A DNA stretch of 64,000 nucleotides from Aurelia coerulea. Its lineage: Eukaryota; Cnidaria; Scyphozoa; Semaeostomeae; Ulmaridae. The position numbers and the translations under genes were made by a program. The stretch covers positions 9,232,743 to 9,296,742 of the forward strand of contig CM076962.1 in assembly GCA_039566865.1 (NCBI GenBank). Direction: 5' to 3'. The notes beneath the pieces are model-generated. The model was not told the DNA's origin. It did no database searches and saw only the letters and a program-made list of their open reading frames with translations. Shown here one piece after another: positions 61,001 through 64,000 of this stretch (within the stretch, counting starts at the first letter, position 1; every line of letters begins with the position of its first letter).

Positions 61001-64000
61001 AAAATAAACCTCAATTAATTAAATGTTTATTTTCTCAATTGAAACAAAATATAAACACAAAAAGTGGGGATCAACGTACTTTAGTAGCTTTAATTTATAT
61101 TTTAAAGAGCATTCGCTGTTCTTTAAAACTTTAGTTTTAACAGTAACTTCTCTTATAGCACTATATTAGTAGTGCAACAACCATTTTTGGAAACATTACT
61201 ATAGACATTAGCTTTTTCTTTAGTCTTATTTTAGCTTTACTGCAAAAATAAACATCGATAAATTAAATGTTTATTTTCTCAAAGAAAACAAAATATAAAC
61301 AAAAAGTGGGGATTAACGTACTTTACTAGCTACAATTTATATTATAAACAGTATTGCACTTATCGTTCTTTAAAACTTTAGTTCTACCAGTAACTTCATT
61401 TATAGCACTATATTAGTGCTGCTGCAACAATTCTTGGAAACATTACTACAGATGTTTGCATTTTCTTTAGTCTTATTTTAGCTTTAATGCATAAACAATC
61501 CTCAATTAATTAATTGTTTAATTTCTCGATTAAAACCAAATATAAACAGGTAAAGTGTGGATTAACGTACTTTACTAGCTAAAATTTATATTATAAACAG
61601 TATTGCATTCATCGTTCTTTAAAACTTTAGTTCTCCCAGTTACTTCTTACAATAGACATTAGTTTTTTCTTTAGTCTCATTTTAGCTTTACTGCAGAAGC
61701 AAACATCGATTATTCAAATGTTTATTTTCTCAAAGAAAACAAAATTAAAACACAACATATGTGGCGTAACGTACTTTAGTAGCTACAATTTATATTATAA
61801 ACAGTATTGCACTCATCGTTCGTTAAAACTTTAGTTCTGCCAGTTACTTCATTTATAGCACTATATTAGTGCTGCAACAACCATTTTTGGAAACATTACT
61901 ATAGACATTAGCTTTTTCTTTCGTCTTATTTTAGCTTTAATGCATAAACAAACCTCAATTAATTAAATGTTTATTTTCTCAAAGAAAACAAAATATAAAC
62001 ACAAAAAGTGTCAATTAACGTACTTTAGTAGCTTTAATTTATATTTTAAAGAGCATTCGCTGTTCTTTCAAACTTTAGTTTTGCCAGTAACTTCTCTTAT
62101 AACACTATATTAGTGCTGCAACAACCATTTTTGGAAACATTACTAGAGACATTAGCTTTTATCTTTAGTCTTATTTTAGCTTTACTGAGAAAAAACAAAC
62201 ATCGACTAATTAAATGTTTATTTTCTGAAAGAAAACAAAATATAAACACAAAAAGTGCCAATTAACTTACTTTAAAAGCTATAATTAATATTTTAAAGAG
62301 TATAGCATTCGTCGTTCTTTAAAACTTTAGTTTAGCCAGTTACTTCATTTTTAGCACTATATTAATGCTGCAACAACCATCTTTGGAAACATTACTATAG
62401 AAATTAGTTTTTTCAATAGTCTTATTTTAGCTTTACTTAATAAACAAACATATGTTAATTAAATGTTTATTTTCTCAAAGAAAACAAAATATAAACACAA
62501 AAAGTGTCAATTAACGTACTTTAGTAGCATTAATTTATATTTTAAAGAGTATAGCATTCGTCGTTCTTTAAACTTTAGTTTTGCCAGTAACTTCTCTTAT
62601 AACACTATAATAGTGCTGCAACAACCATTTTTGGAAACATAACTAGAGACATTAGCTTTTATCTTTAGTCTTATTTTAGCTTTAATGCATAAACAAACTT
62701 CAATTAATTAAATGTTTATTTTCTCAATTAAAACAAAATATAAACAAAAAGTGGGGATTAACGTACTTTACTAGCTACAATTTATATTATAAACAGTATT
62801 GCACTTATCGTTTTTTAAAACTTTAGTTCTACCAGTAACTTCTTTTAAAGCACCATATTAGTGCTGCAACAACCATTTTTGGAAACATTACTACAGACAT
62901 TAGCTTTTTCTTTAGTCTAAGTTTTAGATTTCCCTGAATAAGCAAACAAAGATTAATTAAATGTTCATTTTCTCAAGGAAAACAAAATATAAACACAAAA
63001 TGTGTCAATAAGCGTACTTTAGTAGCCTTAATTTATATTTTAAAGAGTATAGCATTCGGCGTTCTTTAAAACTTTAATTTTGCCAGTAACTTCTCTTATA
63101 GCACTATGTTAGTAGTGCAACAACCATTTTTGGAAACATTACTATAGACATTAGCTTTTTCTTTAGTCTTATTTTAGCTTTACTGCAAAAATAAACATCG
63201 ATAAATTAAATGTTTATTTTCTCAAAGAAAACAAAATATAAACAAAAAGTGGGGATTAACGTACTTTACTAGCTACAATTTATATTATAAACAGTATTGC
63301 ACTTATCGTTCTTTAAAACTTTAGTTCTACCAGTAACTTCATTTATAGCACTATATTAGTGCTGCTGCAACAATTCTTGGAAACATTACTACAGACATTA
63401 GCTTTTTCTATAGTCTTATTTTAGCTTTAATGTATAAACAAACTTCAATTAATTAAATGTTTATTTTCTCGATTAAAACCAAATATAAACAGGTAAAGTG
63501 GGGATTAACGTACTTTACTAGCTACAATTTATATTAAAAACAGTATTGCACTTATCGTTCTTTAAAACTTTAGTTCTACCAGTAACTTCATTTATAGCAC
63601 TATATTAGTGCTGCAACAACCATCTTTGGAAACATTACTATAGAAATTAGTTTTTTCTTTCGTCTTATTTTAGCTTTAATGCATAAACAAACCTCAATTA
63701 ATTAAATGTTTATTTTCTCAAAGAAAACAAAATATAAACACAAAAAGTGTCAATTAACGTACTTTAGTAGCTTTAATTTATATTTTAAAGAGCATTCGCT
63801 GTTCTTTCAAACTTTAGTTTTGCCAGTAACTTCTCTTAGTACTATATTAGTGCTGCAACAACCATTTTTGGAAACATTACTAGAGACATTAGCTTTTATC
63901 TTTAGTCTTATTTTAGCTTTACTGAGAAAAAACAAACATCGACTAATTAAATGTATATTTTCTCAATTAAAACGAAATATAAACGAATAGAGGGGATTAA

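Larger units (their letters stand above)
49253..64000 (+). repeat. 247-bp satellite array, block 6 (to window end)
   Basis: About 60 monomers, running off the right edge mid-monomer. Large stretches are near-copies of block 5: the monomer at 43505 recurs near 51345 and 61510, and the frame-bearing monomer at 44201 and 45446 recurs at 53035 and 59778, the last two 6743 bp apart. A damaged junction at 58031-58050 has TATAG repeats and then re-enters the next monomer mid-unit, deleting most of one monomer. Type C monomers occur near 49.7, 51.58, 57.03 and 61.75 kb. No gene is seen. Confidence 0.96.

Noticed and set aside
63706..63990. Open frames beginning MFIFSKKTKYKHKK or MFIFSIKTKY (also at 1792, 3410, 11915, 13145, 13879, 16337, 19704, 44201, 45446, 53035, 59778) as a small-protein gene family
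   Set aside because: They start at the same ATG in every satellite monomer, vary in frame integrity from copy to copy, differ between subfamilies without respect for codons and end at arbitrary points. They are by-products of the repeat.
1..64000. CRISPR array
   Set aside because: Repeats are long, contiguous monomers with no unique spacers, and the sequence is eukaryotic.
1..64000. Hammerhead ribozyme in the satellite, as known in some animal satellites
   Set aside because: No CTGATGA core with a matching GAAA strand is seen in the A, B or C monomer.
1..64000. CENP-B box in the monomer
   Set aside because: No TTCG....A..CGGG match is visible. A centromeric role cannot be claimed from sequence alone.
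1..64000. Satellite derived from Helitron 3' ends (hairpin followed by CTRR)
   Set aside because: No CTRR lies about 10 bases after the hairpin; the following bases are GCAACAACCATT.

Overview
The window is eukaryotic, repeat-dominated DNA. There is no operon-like gene density. Non-coding tandem repeats make up about 85% of it, and the rest is transposable elements plus a small cluster of tRNA-like genes. The C-terminal tail of a LINE reverse-transcriptase protein, the piggyBac-like and hAT-like miniature elements and the Pol III tRNA-like genes all fit a metazoan. A marine invertebrate such as a cnidarian is my guess from the style of the LINE protein, and I cannot confirm it. No host protein-coding gene can be supported.

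The backbone is one AT-rich satellite with a monomer of about 247 bp (most 244-250 bp), always in the same orientation. It runs from base 1 to base 64000, so both array ends lie outside the window. I estimate roughly 220 monomers in about 54 kb. Three subfamilies can be read by eye. Type A has TCAAAGAAAA and GTGTCAATTAACG. Type B has TCAATTAAAA and GTGGGGATTAACG. Type C has ACAACAAATAGGGC; many type C copies are only about 204 bp because a central hairpin segment is missing. Most A and B monomers carry a 7-bp-arm hairpin (AGCACTA-TAT-TAGTGCT) with several paired base changes. Blocks of several monomers are themselves duplicated (about 0.8-1.05 kb copies at 5- and 7-monomer spacing, and about 6.7-7.8 kb), most clearly between 40 and 64 kb.

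Layout: satellite 1-1874; piggyBac-like TTAA element 1875-2748; satellite to 4324; truncated foldback element 4325-5045; long uninterrupted satellite 5046-30180; 5'-truncated LINE on the minus strand 30181-31157; satellite to 33828; a 5976-bp element with 320-bp terminal inverted repeats and a 7-bp target duplication 33829-39804, containing smaller nested elements; satellite to 48251; three tandem 330-bp units, each with one tRNA-like gene on the minus strand, 48252-49252; satellite to 64000.

The clearest insertions interrupt the satellite precisely, and uninterrupted copies of the same site exist elsewhere in the window. This gives empty-site evidence and a relative order of events. The nearest thing to a new system is (i) the conserved satellite hairpin with compensatory changes and (ii) the tRNA-like cluster, whose cloverleaf is otherwise complete but whose anticodon loop lacks U33.
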